From the NCBI RefSeq assembly GCF_019375475.1, contig NZ_JAHXGQ010000013.1, positions 1 through 64,000 of the forward strand: 64,000 bases of DNA, read 5' to 3'. Under the pieces are notes generated by a model. That model was not told the DNA's origin, searched no databases, and was given only the letters and a program-made list of their open reading frames with translations. Position numbers and translations under genes: made by a program. Shown here one piece after another: positions 8,326 to 17,600 of the stretch. The stretch's first letter is position 1. Every line of letters begins with the position of its first letter. This stretch comes from Saccharothrix obliqua. Lineage in GTDB: Bacteria; Actinomycetota; Actinomycetes; Mycobacteriales; Pseudonocardiaceae.

Positions 8326-8640
8326 CGGGCCGGGCGGGGTTCGGCTCGGCGGGGCGGACGGTCGGACGAGCGGGTCGGGTGGCGTCACCCGCCGCGACGG
8401 GCTTCGCATCGCGGACAGCGCGGTCGGACATCCCCGCCAGGCCGCGTTCGGCGGACAGTGCGAGCCGGGCGGTGCTGGCGGTGCGGGCGAACAATGCCGG
8501 CAGGGCGGCGCGGGCCAGGTAGTGCGGGCGGGCCGTGCCAGCGGACGATGCAGGCAGGGCGGTGCCAGCCGGGCGGTGCGAGCGGCCGGGCCGGCGGTGC
8601 GGGCGGGCGGGCGGTGCAGGACAGCGCCGGCGCGGGCGGC
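8326..8640. repeat. Low-complexity GC-rich spacer between convergent genes
   Basis: The 315-base gap is built of degenerate G/C-rich words such as GGGCGGTGCGAG, GGCAGGGCGGTGCCAG and GGTGCGGGCGGGCGG, repeated at irregular spacing, especially 8455-8640. Several frames stay open simply because AT is so low. No gene or clear hairpin is supported. Confidence 0.6.
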
Positions 8641-9756
8641 CTAGTCGGGTAGGAAGTCGTCCAGCGGTGACTCGTCCTCCGCCGCCCGCAACTCCTCGCG
8701 CACCACGCGGTACGCCATCCCCTCGGCATAACCCTTGCGTGCCAACGCTCCCACCAGTCGCCGGATCTTGGCCTGGTCGTCCACACCGGACATGGAGCGC
8801 AGCTTCTTGCGCACCAGTTCCCGCGCCCGTTCCCGCTCGGCGTCGTCATCGACCGCGGCGACGGCTTCGGCGGCCACCTCGTCGGCGACGCCCTTGCGGC
8901 GCAGTTCCATGGCCAGCGCGCGTCGCGCCAGACCCCGGTGGGTGTGGCGGGAGCGGACCCAGACCTCGGCGAACGCGGCGTCGTCGATGAGCCCGGCCCG
9001 GTCGAACCTGCCGAGCACCGACTCCGCTGTCTCCTCGCGGATTCCCTTGCGCAGCAAGGCTTCCTTGAGTTCGACCCGGCTGCGTGCCCGTGCGGTCAGC
9101 AACGCGTAGCAGATGTCGGTGGCCTGACGCTGTTCCTTGGCCGGGTCGACGGGACTTTCGGGCACGGCCTCGCCCCGGCGTCCACGCCGACCAGCACGCC
9201 GCGCCCGGTCGGTCGAACCGCCGCCATCGGCGCCGACCACGTCGTGCGCACCCGACCCGACCCGATCCGCCAATCCCCCGCCGGGGGCGCGTCGGCCCGC
9301 CGCGCCGCTGCGGGAAGTGCCGCGGCGGGAAGTACCCGGGCGGGCGGTTTCCCCGGGGAACAGACCGGCCGGTTCGTCCCGCGAGGACGAACCACGTCGG
9401 CGGGCTTCGCCCACCTGGCCGGGTTCGACGCCCGCGAACGGGTCCGCCGCCCGTTCGGCCCGGCCCTCCCCCGACAGCGCTGACGCGGCCGGGTCCGACT
9501 GATCCGACTCCGGCGCGGGCGCGAAGGGATCCGCCGCCCGTTCGGCCCGGTCCCCACCCGAGGGCGCCGGCACGGCCTCACCGGACGTGGTTCGCCGCCG
9601 GCCCAGGGTTTCGAACGGGTCGTCCGCGTCCACCACCCGCTCGGCGGCCGACGTGAGCGGCACGGCCTCGCCCGACGACCCGCGACGCCGGCCCCACGCC
9701 TCGAACGGGTCGTCGCCACCGGGGTCGACCTCCCGGGCATCACGCGAACCGCTCAC
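8641..9756 (-). CDS. recX: Recombination regulator RecX with long repetitive N-terminal extension
   Basis: This 371-residue protein is about 200 residues longer than usual RecX. Residues ~207-371 form the helical RecX domain (from KEQRQATDICYALL to the end), which modulates RecA filaments. Residues 1-~200 are disordered-looking. They carry DPF motifs at residues 16-18, 46-48, 76-78 and 105-107, near-perfect 30-residue repeats with copied GRRR..SGEAVP and RAERAADPF blocks. The GTG at 9756 has GAAGGTGGT upstream; an alternative GTG is at 9786. It follows recA on the same strand, as in other actinomycetes. Confidence 0.88.
   Translation of the reverse strand: MSGSRDAREVDPGGDDPFEAWGRRRGSSGEAVPLTSAAERVVDADDPFETLGRRRTTSGEAVPAPSGGDRAERAADPFAPAPESDQSDPAASALSGEGRAERAADPFAGVEPGQVGEARRRGSSSRDEPAGLFPGETARPGTSRRGTSRSGAAGRRAPGGGLADRVGSGAHDVVGADGGGSTDRARRAGRRGRRGEAVPESPVDPAKEQRQATDICYALLTARARSRVELKEALLRKGIREETAESVLGRFDRAGLIDDAAFAEVWVRSRHTHRGLARRALAMELRRKGVADEVAAEAVAAVDDDAERERARELVRKKLRSMSGVDDQAKIRRLVGALARKGYAEGMAYRVVREELRAAEDESPLDDFLPD
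9435..9720 (-). repeat. In-frame ~90-bp repeats in recX encoding DPF units
   Basis: Four DNA units of 87-90 bp each encode a 29-30 residue block centred on Asp-Pro-Phe. Units 1 and 2 share GRRRxxSGEAVP, and units 3 and 4 share RAERAADPFA. The shared blocks show a tandem expansion inside the gene. Confidence 0.75.
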
Positions 9757-9839
9757 CACACCACCTTCGTGCCAACCGAACACCACAGACCGGGAACCGC
9801 CCCGCTCCGGAGTGCCCGCGGGCGTCCGGAGCGACCGGA

Positions 9840-10880
9840 TCAGAAGTCGACCGGGGCGGGTGCGGTGTCGTCGGCGTCGAGAGTCGCGCCGATGCCGAGC
9901 TTGTCCTTGATGCGCTTCTCGATCTCGTTGGCCACGTCCGGGTTCTCGCGCAGGAACTTCCGCGCGTTCTCCTTGCCCTGGCCGAGCTGGTCGCCCTCGT
10001 AGGTGTACCAGGCGCCCGACTTGCGCAGGATGCCCTGGTCGACGCCCATGTCGATGAGCGAGCCCTCGCGGCTGATGCCCACGCCGTACAGGATGTCGAA
10101 CTCGGCCTGCTTGAACGGCGGCGCGACCTTGTTCTTCACGACCTTCACGCGGGTGCGGTTGCCGACCGGCTCGCCGCCGTCCTTCAACGTCTCGATCCGC
10201 CGCACGTCCAGGCGCACGGACGCGTAGAACTTCAGCGCCTTGCCACCGGTCGTGGTCTCGGGCGAGCCGAACATCACGCCGATCTTCTCGCGCAGCTGGT
10301 TGATGAAGATCGCGGTGGTGTTGGACGCGTTCAACGCACCCGTGATCTTGCGCAGCGCCTGGCTCATCAGGCGGGCCTGGAGGCCGACGTGGTTGTCGCC
10401 CATCTCGCCCTCGATCTCGGCGCGGGGCACCAGGGCGGCCACCGAGTCGACCACGAGGATGTCCAGCGCGCCGGAGCGGACCAGCATGTCCGCGATCTCC
10501 AGCGCCTGCTCGCCGGTGTCCGGCTGGGACACCAGCAACGCGTCGGTGTCGACGCCGAGCTTGCGCGCGTAGTCCGGGTCGAGCGCGTGCTCCGCGTCGA
10601 TGAACGCCGCGATGCCGCCGTTGCGCTGCGCGTTGGCCACGGCGTGCAGCGCGACCGTCGTCTTACCGGACGACTCCGGGCCGTAGATCTCCACCACGCG
10701 GCCCCGGGGCAGGCCGCCGATGCCCAGCGCGACGTCGAGCGCGATCGCGCCGGTCGGGATCACCTCGATCGGGGCGCGGCCCTCCTCGCCGAGCCGCATG
10801 ACCGAGCCCTTGCCGAACTGCTTGTCGATCTGGGCCAGGGCCAGTTCGAGGGCCTTGTCCCGGTCGGGTGCCTGTGCCAT
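9840..10880 (-). CDS. recA: Recombinase RecA
   Basis: This 346-residue DNA recombinase and LexA co-protease is standard length with no intein. Walker A is GPESSGKTT at residues 67-75, Walker B is in DILVVDSVAAL, and the L1/L2 DNA-binding loops are in EMGDNHVGLQARLMSQALRK and NQLREKIGVMFGSPETTTGG. It starts with ATG after GGTGGACTCCAG. recX follows downstream on the same strand. A LexA box and a -10 lie about 130-150 bases upstream, so the gene is damage-inducible. Confidence 0.97.
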   Translation of the reverse strand: MAQAPDRDKALELALAQIDKQFGKGSVMRLGEEGRAPIEVIPTGAIALDVALGIGGLPRGRVVEIYGPESSGKTTVALHAVANAQRNGGIAAFIDAEHALDPDYARKLGVDTDALLVSQPDTGEQALEIADMLVRSGALDILVVDSVAALVPRAEIEGEMGDNHVGLQARLMSQALRKITGALNASNTTAIFINQLREKIGVMFGSPETTTGGKALKFYASVRLDVRRIETLKDGGEPVGNRTRVKVVKNKVAPPFKQAEFDILYGVGISREGSLIDMGVDQGILRKSGAWYTYEGDQLGQGKENARKFLRENPDVANEIEKRIKDKLGIGATLDADDTAPAPVDF

Positions 10881-11008
10881 CTGGAGTCCACCTCGTCTGT
10901 CTGCTGGGTCGCTGAGCGATGTCGGGGCCGACGTTACGGGCGGGGTACGACATTTCTCGGCGGGGACCGGGTCACCCGCGGGGATCTGTCACCCGGTCGT
11001 GCCCGGGG

Positions 11009-11030
11009 ACTATAGCCGAACAGGTGTTCG
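11009..11030 (-). promoter_or_regulatory. recA SOS promoter: LexA box plus -10
   Basis: CGAACAGGTGTTCG (11017-11030) is a near-perfect match to the actinobacterial LexA site (TCGAAC-N4-GTTCGA). Read on the minus strand, a perfect TATAGT -10 (11009-11014) follows after two bases. A second, weaker CGATCGCCTGTTCG overlaps at 11029-11042. The same box-then-TAT spacing recurs at 25.1 and 38.8 kb. Confidence 0.85.
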
Positions 11031-11050
11031 ATCGCCTGTTCGACACGCGG

Positions 11051-11245
11051 TCACCGACGGTGTTCGGGCACGTCGAACGCGTCGCACACGGCGAGCCAGA
11101 CCTCCTTGGGCGGAACGCCCGCCTCCAGGGCCTCGTCCGCGGTGCGCCCGTCGAGGGCGGACATCACGTGGTCCCTGGCCACCATCTCGGCCCGGACCTG
11201 GCCGAACTCGTTCGACATCAGCTTGCGGAAAACGGTGTTGCGCAT
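11051..11245 (-). CDS. DUF3046 family protein
   Basis: This 64-residue protein of the type found next to recA across actinobacteria (Rv2738c-like) carries the family pattern ARDHVMSALDGRTADEALEAG followed by PKEVWLAVCDAFDVP. The function is unknown. The start is taken at the ATG giving MRNTVFRKLMSNEFG, since the longer frame adds a low-complexity, non-family leader. The recA SOS box begins just downstream of its stop. Confidence 0.82.
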   Translation of the reverse strand: MRNTVFRKLMSNEFGQVRAEMVARDHVMSALDGRTADEALEAGVPPKEVWLAVCDAFDVPEHRR

Positions 11246-11307
11246 CGCCGACCAGGCTAGCGCGCCGATCGGCGGCGCGGGCACGGCCGGGCGGCTAGCC
11301 TCGGGAC

Positions 11308-11424
11308 ATGGACGACCCGACCGGACTTTCCTCGCCAATCGCCCAGATCGCGATCATCGCCGGACTCGTCGCCGCGATCGTGGTCGGCGTCCGCGCCTGG
11401 TGGTACCACCACCGCAAGCGCTGA
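11308..11424 (+). CDS. Tiny single-pass membrane peptide (38 aa)
   Basis: The peptide begins MDDPTGLSSP, continues as one strongly hydrophobic helix (IAQIAIIAGLVAAIVVGVRA) and ends in a basic tail WWYHHRKR, a positive-inside arrangement with the C-terminus in the cytoplasm. ATG follows CTCGGGAC. The stop TGA forms half of TGATCA, whose other half is the stop codon of the convergent MFS gene, so the two frames end back-to-back. I know no named family; similar orphan peptides occur near recA/DUF3046 in actinomycetes. Role unknown. Confidence 0.6.
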   Translation: MDDPTGLSSPIAQIAIIAGLVAAIVVGVRAWWYHHRKR

Positions 11425-12669
11425 TCAGCGCGTCCGCCGCAACGTGGTGAACAGGCACGCCACCAGCATCGGCAACGCGGTGAAGCCCACCAGCAGGCCC
11501 AGCGCGGCGTAGGACCAGGCGGTCACCACGACGCCCGCGACGACGCCGCCGACCGCGCCGCCGACGTTCATGCACAGGTCCGACAGGCCCTGCGCGGCCG
11601 GTCGGTCCGCCACCGGCACGGCCTCGGTGAGCAGCGCCGAACCCGCCACCAGGCCCGCCGACCAGCCGAGGCCGAGCAGCCCGAGGCCGATCGCGAGCTG
11701 CGGCGCGTCGTGCGCGGGCGCCATGCCCGCGACACCGGCGGCGGCCACCACCAGCGCCGAGCCGATCGCCAGCACCGGCAGCCTGCCCAACCGGTCCGCC
11801 AACCACCCGAACAGCGGGCTGGCCGCGTACATCGCGGCCACGTGCAGGCTGATCACCACGCCCACCACGCGCAGCGACGACCCGGCGTGGTCCATGTGCA
11901 CCGGTGTCATCGACATCAGCCCCACCATGGCCATGTGGCACAACGTGATGCCGCCCAGCGCGAGCCTCCCCGTGGTGGGCAACGCGCGCCACACCGCGCC
12001 CGCGCCGCGGGTGTCGCCGACCCCGCCGGCGCAGTGCGCGGGCGTCACGGGCATCACGGACCGCGCCACGCGCAACGGGTCGGGCCGCAGGAACCGCAGC
12101 ACCACCAGCGCCGCCAGCCCGAACAACACCGCCGCCAACAGGTACGGACCCGCCGCGACGGGCAGGCCGAACCGGGCGGCGGCCCGGCCCGCCGGGTCGG
12201 CCAGGTTCGGCCCGGCGACCGCGCCGAGCGTCGCCGCCCACACCACGACCGCGAGCGAACGCGCCCGCCGCCGTGGGTGCGCGAGGTCCGTGCCCGCGTA
12301 GCGGGCGGCCAGGTTCGCGCTGCTCGCGGCGCCGAACAGGACCAGCGCGCCGAGCAGCAGCCACCACGTGCCGAGCACCGCGGCGAGTGCCGCCAGCGCG
12401 GCGCCGAGCGCACCCGCGCCGTACCCGAGGACCAGCGCCGGCCGCCGCCCCCGCCGCGTGGCGAGCCGCGCCGCGGGCAGCGCGAACACGGCCGCGCCGA
12501 GCACCGCGGCGGTCTGCGCCAGCCCGCCCACCGCGCCGGAACCCGACAGCGCCGCCGCGACCAGCGTGGACACGGCCAGACCGATCGCCACCCCGGCCGC
12601 ACCCAGCACCTGGGTCGCCGTGAGCACGCGCAGCGCGCGGCGCTGCACCACCTCCACCGTCGTGGTCAT
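11425..12669 (-). CDS. Major facilitator superfamily transporter
   Basis: This 414-residue protein has about 12 hydrophobic helices arranged as two six-helix halves and a cytoplasmic loop near residues 200-215. Loops such as RLATRRGRRP (after helix 2) and DRLGRLP (second half) match the MFS A-motif. The C-terminus is LRRTR. It is probably a drug or metabolite exporter; the substrate is unknown. It starts 20 bases after the Hsp70-like gene and is probably co-transcribed with it. ATG chosen at MTTTVEVVQRR, where the hydrophobic pattern begins. Confidence 0.85.
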   Translation of the reverse strand: MTTTVEVVQRRALRVLTATQVLGAAGVAIGLAVSTLVAAALSGSGAVGGLAQTAAVLGAAVFALPAARLATRRGRRPALVLGYGAGALGAALAALAAVLGTWWLLLGALVLFGAASSANLAARYAGTDLAHPRRRARSLAVVVWAATLGAVAGPNLADPAGRAAARFGLPVAAGPYLLAAVLFGLAALVVLRFLRPDPLRVARSVMPVTPAHCAGGVGDTRGAGAVWRALPTTGRLALGGITLCHMAMVGLMSMTPVHMDHAGSSLRVVGVVISLHVAAMYAASPLFGWLADRLGRLPVLAIGSALVVAAAGVAGMAPAHDAPQLAIGLGLLGLGWSAGLVAGSALLTEAVPVADRPAAQGLSDLCMNVGGAVGGVVAGVVVTAWSYAALGLLVGFTALPMLVACLFTTLRRTR

Positions 12670-12689
12670 CGTCGTTCCGGGACGGCCGT

Positions 12690-14558
12690 TCAGGTGCCCG
12701 GCTGGACGGTGTTCTCGAAGAAGTCCGCGACGGCGTCGGCGGTCAGGTCGCCGCCGCCGCTCTTGAGCACGATGCCCAGCAGCGGCCGGTCGTCGGCGGT
12801 GAACGCGAGCAGCCCGACCCCGCCGTCGGCGGCGGCCCGGTACTTGCCCTTGAGGCCGTTGCCCGCCCACTCCGCCTCGACCCGGTCGGTCTTCAGCGAG
12901 CGCACCACGGCGTCCGCGCCCTGCTGCGCGCCCGTGACGGTCTCCGTGAGGATGTACCGCACCGAGTAGTCGTCCTTCACCGTGCAGCTCACCACGGTGC
13001 CCTTGATGGCGTCGATGCCGGACACGCCGGAACCACCGCCCGCCTGGCACGTGTTGCCGTCCGGGACCGTCCCGGCGAGCTGCCGCAGGCACTGCGTGAA
13101 GCCCTGCGCGTCCTTCTCCGTGTCGTTCTTGCACTCCTGCGCGCTGGGCACACCGGCGCCACCCAACGCGAGGACCCCGCCCAACACCGCCGCGATCACC
13201 ACCACGGCCGCGCCGACCGCGATGAACACGTTCTTGTTCGACTTCTTCTTCACCGGTTGCGCACGCGGCGCGACGCTCGGGAAGTTGAACTGCTGCGGAC
13301 CCGTCTGCGGGTAGTTCACCTGGTACGGGCCGCTGACCGCCGGGTTCACCGGGTAGGGACCGCTGACGGCCGGGTTGCCCACCCGGTACGGGCCGCTCAC
13401 CGCCGGGTTCGGCGGCACGGGGTTCGGGCCGGTCACCGGCTTGGTGACGACCGTGGCCGGCTCGTTGGTCACCTTCACCGGCTTGTCCGCGCGGGGCGCC
13501 ACGCCGTCCTTCGGCACGTGGTGCGCGCCCAGCGCGACCGCGGTCTCCGGCTGGTCCAGGCTCGTCGGCACCACCCGCACCTGCTCGGCGATCATGGTCG
13601 CCACCAGCGGGATGCGGCTCGCGCCACCCACCAGGTAGATGCCCGCGAGCTGGTTGGGCGCCATGCCGGTGGACCGGATCGTCGCGGCCAGCAGCTCCAC
13701 GCTGCGCAACATGCTCGGCCGGACCAGCGCCTCCAGGTCGGACCGGTTGACCAGCACGTCCTCGAACGGCTCCGGCATCGGCACCTCGGTGTGCGCGTGC
13801 CGCGACAACGACTCCTTGGCCGCCCGCACGTCCTCCTGCAACGCGCGCCGGGCCCGCCGGTCCGCCGTCGACTCGGGCCGCAGCAACCGCTGCCAGACCG
13901 CCGGGTCGCGGTGCGACACCTGGCGGCCCACGTGCTCCAGCAGCGCCTGGTCCACGTCCAGGCCGCCCAGGTCCGGCAGGCCGTCCTCGGCGAGCACGGT
14001 GAACCCGTTCTGCGTCGCGCCGACGATCGCCACGTCGAACGTGCCCGCGCCCAGGTCGTACACGGCCAGCGCCTGCCCCACGGCCAGCGACGCGTAGTGC
14101 GACGCCGCCGCGACCGGCTCGGGCACCAGGACGACCTCCGTGGTCACGCCCGCGAGCCGTGCGGCGGACACGAGCACGTTGCGGCGGGTCGGCCCCCACT
14201 GCGCGGGGTGCGTGAGGCGGATCTCGTCCAGCGGCTCGCCGCCGAGCTGGCGGTTGGTCTCGTCCAGCACGCGGCGCAGCACGGCGGCCAGGGCGTCCGC
14301 CACCGGCACGACGTTGTCGCCGAGCAGCAGCGCGCCGTCGTCCACCCGCCGCTTGGGGTTGGGCTCGAACCGCGACGGGTCCAGCCGGGCACGCCGCTCG
14401 GCGTCCCGGCCCACCACCAGCGAGCCGTCCTCCTCGCAGTACACGGCGGACGGCATGGTCGCGGAGCCGTCGACCTCCACGACCCTGGGTGGCCGACCAT
14501 GCGCGGCGAGCACCGCGACGGTGTTGGAAGTGCCCAGGTCGACGGACAGGACGCGCAC
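12690..14558 (-). CDS. Membrane-anchored Hsp70-like protein
   Basis: This protein has about 622 residues in three parts. Residues 1-~350 form an Hsp70/actin-type ATPase: phosphate 1 loop DLGTSNTVAVL at the N-terminus, AVYDLGAGTFDVAIV, and GIYLVGGASRIPLV. A Pro-rich linker with NPAVSGPY repeats follows. One transmembrane helix (about 444-467, VFIAVGAAVVVIAAVLGGVL) leads to a 155-residue outer domain with four Cys (QECKN, QCLRQ, NTCQA, VSCTV). No canonical substrate-binding domain is seen. The GTG at 14558 has AAGGGG upstream; ATG at 14654 is an alternative. It probably couples ATPase signalling to an extracytoplasmic sensor. Confidence 0.8.
   Translation of the reverse strand: MRVLSVDLGTSNTVAVLAAHGRPPRVVEVDGSATMPSAVYCEEDGSLVVGRDAERRARLDPSRFEPNPKRRVDDGALLLGDNVVPVADALAAVLRRVLDETNRQLGGEPLDEIRLTHPAQWGPTRRNVLVSAARLAGVTTEVVLVPEPVAAASHYASLAVGQALAVYDLGAGTFDVAIVGATQNGFTVLAEDGLPDLGGLDVDQALLEHVGRQVSHRDPAVWQRLLRPESTADRRARRALQEDVRAAKESLSRHAHTEVPMPEPFEDVLVNRSDLEALVRPSMLRSVELLAATIRSTGMAPNQLAGIYLVGGASRIPLVATMIAEQVRVVPTSLDQPETAVALGAHHVPKDGVAPRADKPVKVTNEPATVVTKPVTGPNPVPPNPAVSGPYRVGNPAVSGPYPVNPAVSGPYQVNYPQTGPQQFNFPSVAPRAQPVKKKSNKNVFIAVGAAVVVIAAVLGGVLALGGAGVPSAQECKNDTEKDAQGFTQCLRQLAGTVPDGNTCQAGGGSGVSGIDAIKGTVVSCTVKDDYSVRYILTETVTGAQQGADAVVRSLKTDRVEAEWAGNGLKGKYRAAADGGVGLLAFTADDRPLLGIVLKSGGGDLTADAVADFFENTVQPGT
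13310..13425 (-). repeat. Short in-frame repeats encoding NPAVSGPY
   Basis: Three copies of an NPAVSGPY-type unit, separated by two to three residues and followed by a diverged QTGP unit, lie in the linker of the Hsp70-like protein just before its transmembrane helix. The DNA word GTACGGGCCGCTGACCGCC or a close variant recurs. Confidence 0.7.
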
Positions 14559-14663
14559 GGTGACCCCTTCGCTGGCGAATCGGGGTGATCCTGTCATAGC
14601 CCCACCAGCGGCGAGCCCGGTTCCCGACCGGTCGATGTCGTACCCCGGGGTCATGATGTCGGC

Positions 14664-17600
14664 ATGGACGCGCTGACCGCCTTCTCACCCGCGACCCGGC
14701 AGTGGTTCGCCGGGGCCTTCGCCGCGCCCACCGCGGCGCAGGCGGGCGCGTGGCGCGCGGCGGCGGCCGGCGAGCACGCGCTGGTCATCGCGCCGACCGG
14801 GTCGGGCAAGACGCTGGCCGCGTTCCTGTGGGCGCTGGACCGGCTCGCCGCGCGCCCCGCCCCGGAGGACCCGAAGCGGCGCTGCCGCGTGCTGTACGTC
14901 TCACCGCTGAAGGCGCTCGCGGTCGACGTGGAGCGCAACCTGCGTGCTCCGCTGGCGGGCATCCGGCAGGCCGCGCACCGGCTGTCCCTGCCCGAACCGG
15001 CGATCGCGGTGGGCATGCGCACCGGCGACACACCGGCCGAGGAGCGCCGCGCGTTCGCCCGCCGGCCGCCGGACGTGCTGGTCACCACGCCCGAGTCGCT
15101 GTTCCTCATCCTGACGTCGTCGGCACGCGAGTCGCTGCGCGGTGTGGAGACGGTGATCGTGGACGAGGTGCACGCGGTCGCGGGCACCAAGCGCGGCGCG
15201 CACCTCGCGTTGTCCCTGGAGCGGTTGGACGCGTTGCTGGAGCGGCCCGCGCAGCGGATCGGGTTGTCCGCGACGGTCCGGCCGGTCGAGGAGGTGGGCG
15301 CGTTCCTCGCGGGCGGGCGGCCGGTGACGGTCGTACAGCCGAAGACGGCGAAGACGATCGAGGTGCGGGTCGAGGTGCCGGTGGAGGACATGTCGGCGCT
15401 CGGCGAGCCCACCGGCGAGGTCACCGGCTCCGCGTCGGGCGCGGAGCAGCGGACCTCGATCTGGCCGGCGGTGGAGCAGCGGGTGCTGGAGCTGGTCCGG
15501 GAGCACCGGTCCACGATCGTGTTCGCCAACTCGCGCCGCCTCGCCGAGCGGCTCACCGCCCGGCTCAACGAGCTGGCCGAGGAGGCCGTGGCGGCGGAGC
15601 GGTTCCCGGCGGAGGCGATCGGGCAGTCCGGGCTCACCACGCAGACCACCGCGACCGTGGCCCGCGCCCACCACGGCTCGATGTCGCGCGAGCAGCGCAC
15701 CGCCGTGGAGGAGGAGCTGAAGTCGGGCCGGCTGCCGTGCGTGGTGGCGACGTCGTCGCTGGAGCTGGGCATCGACATGGGCGCGGTCGACCTGGTGGTG
15801 CAGGTGGAGGCGCCGCCGACGGTGGCGTCCGGGCTCCAGCGGGTGGGCCGCGCCGGGCACCAGGTGGGCGCGGTGTCGCGTGGCGTGGTGTTCCCGAAGT
15901 TCCGGGGCGACCTGGTGTCGTGCGCGGTCGTCGCCGAGCGGATGCGGGACGGCGCGATCGAGGCGGTGCGGTACCCGCGCAACCCGCTGGACGTGCTGGC
16001 GCAGCACGTCGTGGCGATGGTGGCGCTGGAACCGTGGTCGGTCGACGCGCTGGCGGGCCTGGTGCGGCGGGCCGCGCCGTTCGCGGCGCTGCCGGAGTCG
16101 GCGCTCCAGGCGGTGCTGGACATGCTGGCCGGCCGGTACCCGAGCGAGGAGTTCGGCGAGCTGCGGCCACGCATCACGTGGGACCGGGTGAACGGCGAGC
16201 TGCGCGGCAGGCCGGGCGCGCAGCGGCTCGCGGTCACCTCCGGCGGCACCATCCCCGACCGCGGCCTGTTCGCCGTGATGACACCGGGCACGGAGAGCGG
16301 TCCCGGCTCGCGGGTGGGCGAACTGGACGAGGAGATGGTCTACGAGTCGCGGGTGGGCGACACGTTCCTGCTCGGCACCTCGTCGTGGCGGGTCGAGGAC
16401 ATCACCCACGACCGGGTGATCGTGGTGCCCGCGCCGGGGCAGCCGGCGCGGATGCCGTTCTGGCGGGGCGACGCGCCGGGCCGCCCGCTGGAGCTGGGGC
16501 GCGCGCTGGGCAGGTTCCTGCGCGAGATGTCCTCGATGGACGACGCGGACGCCGCCGCGCGGGCCGCCGACGCCGGGCTGGACGAGTGGGCCGCGGCGAA
16601 CCTGCTGGCGTACCTGGCCGAGCAGCGCGCGGCGACCAGGCACGTGCCCAACGACCGGACCGTGCTGGTGGAGCGGTTCCGGGACGAGCTGGGCGACTGG
16701 CGGCTGGTGGTGCACTCCCCGTTCGGCGCGCAGGTCAACGCGCCGTGGGCGCTGGCGATCGCGGCCCGGCTGCGGGAGCGGCGCGGTGTCGAGGTGCAGG
16801 TGGCGCACTCCGACGACGGGATCGTGGTGCGGCTGCCGGACGCGGTCGACCCGGACGGCGCGCAGGTCGTGGCGACGGCCGAGGACGTGCTGCTCGACCC
16901 GGAGGAGGTGGAGCGGGTCGTGGTGGCCGAGGTGGGCGGCTCGGCGTTGTTCGCCGCCCGGTTCCGGGAGTGCGCGGCCCGGTCGCTGCTGCTGCCCCGG
17001 CGCGACCCGACCCGGCGCACGCCGTTGTGGCAGCAGCGGCAGCGGGCGGCGCAGCTGCTGTCCGTGGCGGCGAAGTACGAGAGCTTCCCGGTGGTGCTGG
17101 AGGCGATGCGGGAGTGCCTCCAGGACGTGTACGACGTGCCGGGGCTGCGTGAGCTGATGGCCGACGTGCGGGCCCGGCGGGTGCGCGTGGTGGAGGTGGA
17201 GACGCCCGCGCCGTCGCCGTTCGCGCGCAGCCTGCTGTTCGGGTACGTCGGCATGTTCCTGTACGAGGTGGACGCGCCGCTCGCGGAACGCCGCGCGGCG
17301 GCGTTGTCGCTGGACTCGGCACTGCTGGCGGAGCTGCTGGGCGCGGAGGCGATCCGCGAGCTGCTGGACCCGGAGGTGGTGGCCGAGGTCGAGCGGTCGC
17401 TGCAACGGCTCGCGCCGGACCGGCACGCGCGGGACGTGGAGGGCGCGGCGGACCTGCTGCGGTTCCTCGGCGACCTGTCCGAGGCGGAGGCGGCCGAGCG
17501 CGGCATCCGGCCGGAGTGGCTGGCGGAGCTGGTGGCTCAGCGGCGGGCGATCCGGGTCCGGATCGCGGGTGCGGAGCGGGTGCTCGCCATCGAGGACGCC

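Noticed and set aside
8458..8652. Small genes in the spacer before recX
   Set aside because: All frames are open through GC-rich repeats, with Gly/Arg/Ala-only products and no ribosome binding site.
14654..14688. Longer start for the Hsp70-like gene, or a fusion of the MFS and Hsp70 regions in one open frame
   Set aside because: An open frame runs from 14688 through both genes in one phase. The Hsp70 protein is read in a different phase, and only the part before 12669 looks like an MFS protein; the rest is Arg/Gly/Ala-rich shadow translation.
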